Made by a program: the position numbers and the translations under genes. Below the pieces are notes generated by a model. The model had not been told where the DNA came from and made no database searches. It worked only from the letters and a program-made list of their open reading frames with translations. Below, in pieces: positions 18,008 through 18,816 of a stretch of 18,816 nt of DNA. Origin of the DNA: Isohypsibius dastychi (Eukaryota > Tardigrada > Eutardigrada > Parachela > Isohypsibiidae); NCBI GenBank assembly GCA_034696485.1, contig JAQIWT010000514.1:1-18816 (forward strand), read 5' to 3'. Numbering within the stretch: the first letter of the stretch is position 1; every line of letters begins with the position of its first letter.

Positions 18008-18816
18008 TCACACGGTTTTCTGGACTTCAGGTGTTTCCGGTTGATGTTTTGAGTACAGAAAATATGTGTTCACCATTCCTTTACCCTGAAAAATACAAAA
18101 AACCCCGCTCTCCATGAGTATCGTCATGCAAAGAAACTGCGTAGACATGCAATGTACTCTACCTTGACCATGATGGTTCCCCGTTCCTCCACACGGAACT
18201 CGTCACTTGTAAGAAGTGGTGCCGTCGCAAAACTAAGCTGAATCTTCGTCGGTTCACCTGTACTCAACATCCGGCTAGCTGTGTTTACTGCATCGCCAAA
18301 CCTGTTTGGAAAATATCCCTCACATCAGCGTACACCGTGGGTCTCCGTACTTTACCAACCCATGAACCTTACAAGCAGTATCTTGGCTGGCGAAACCCAA
18401 CAACACCAGCTGCTACGGATCCAGAATGTACACCAACTTGGACATTCAAAGATTCGTCCACGGATGCCATATTTTCGTAGGTTCGCTGAAGCTCCAACGC
18501 CAGACGACAAATCTCATTCGCATGCTCATCACCCAAAGTCTCAGGCATACCACTCACGACCTAGAGAACATCATTTCAGACACCATATACACGCAGAGCA
18601 TGCTCGGATGGGGTCAGTTGTACAGTGACCTTTAGGACATGTGGTAATATTTCAAGAACTCACGAGATATTGATCTCCGATTGTCTCGACTTTGTAGACC
18701 TTGAACTTGGCTACAGTGACATCAAAGTTGGAATAGAGCTCGTGAAGGAAGTGGACGATGACAAAAGGTGGAACCCGTGATACAAATGGAGTGAAGTTTG
18801 CAATGGCCAAGAACAT
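18008..18816 (-). CDS. Guanylate cyclase catalytic domain, C-terminal 185 aa (cut by window edge)
   Basis: Exons (- strand): 18664-18816, 18373-18560, 18163-18301 and 18008-18085, joined in phases 0, 2 and 0. They give most of a class III cyclase homology domain, which makes cGMP from GTP. Guanine-recognition residues are present (Glu in VYKVETIGD, Cys in PRYCLFGD), as are the second metal Asp (IGDQYL) and the catalytic Asn/Arg pair (NTASRM). HSGSVAAGVVG is the usual glycine loop. The first metal Asp is missing: where the family has FSDIVGFT, this has FLAIANFT. The C-terminal tail (KGKGMVNTYFLYSK, then about 15 residues) is as in other guanylate cyclases. Kinase-homology, receptor or heme domains, if any, lie beyond 18816, so receptor-type versus soluble cannot be decided; the ATG at the edge is probably internal. 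Confidence 0.9.

Overview
The window is nuclear DNA from a small-genome invertebrate animal. Genes are broken by many short GT-AG introns (about 46-62 bp, with some of 180-480 bp), polyadenylation signals are AATAAA, and the families are metazoan: nuclear receptor, class III guanylate cyclase, Kazal, von Willebrand C (VWC) and cadherin-like domains. Overall it looks ecdysozoan, for example a tardigrade or nematode. I cannot fix the phylum from sequence alone. Exon models were built by hand from splice sites, reading phase and domain conservation.

Layout, left to right: the 3' end of an unrecognised + strand gene (1-276); a four-exon - strand gene for a 774-aa secreted protein with tandem cadherin-like repeats (670-3845); a - strand gene for a small secreted single-VWC protein (4583-5259); a 2.3-kb gap; a divergently oriented VWC paralogue on the + strand (7534-8165); a - strand secreted double-Kazal protein (8872-9640); an NSDHL-like sterol dehydrogenase (9999-11117, -); a 400-bp stretch with terminal inverted repeats that may be a MITE (about 11258-11671); an 11-exon nuclear receptor (11976-14716, -); a poorly resolved + strand gene (about 15295-15785); a second double-Kazal gene (15863-16465, -); a single-coding-exon gene for a very hydrophilic, Gly-rich, probably disordered 128-aa protein (17002-17388, -, with a 5'UTR intron); and the 3' end of a guanylate cyclase catalytic domain (18008-18816, -).

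The most distinctive content is the set of four small secreted cysteine-rich genes: two VWC paralogues and two Kazal paralogues. All use phase-1 introns around symmetric 1-1 domain exons. Both Kazal genes have a short last exon that is easy to miss. Without it the second domain appears to lack its sixth cysteine; with it both domains are complete. Other points are a metal-binding aspartate replaced in the cyclase domain, a 60-bp stop-free in-frame intron in the dehydrogenase, and a 23-bp microexon in the receptor's DNA-binding domain. The dehydrogenase and receptor are adjacent and on the same strand, which invites a sterol-signalling reading, but adjacency in an animal genome is weak evidence. 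I see no bacterial-type operon, CRISPR array, rRNA or convincing tRNA.
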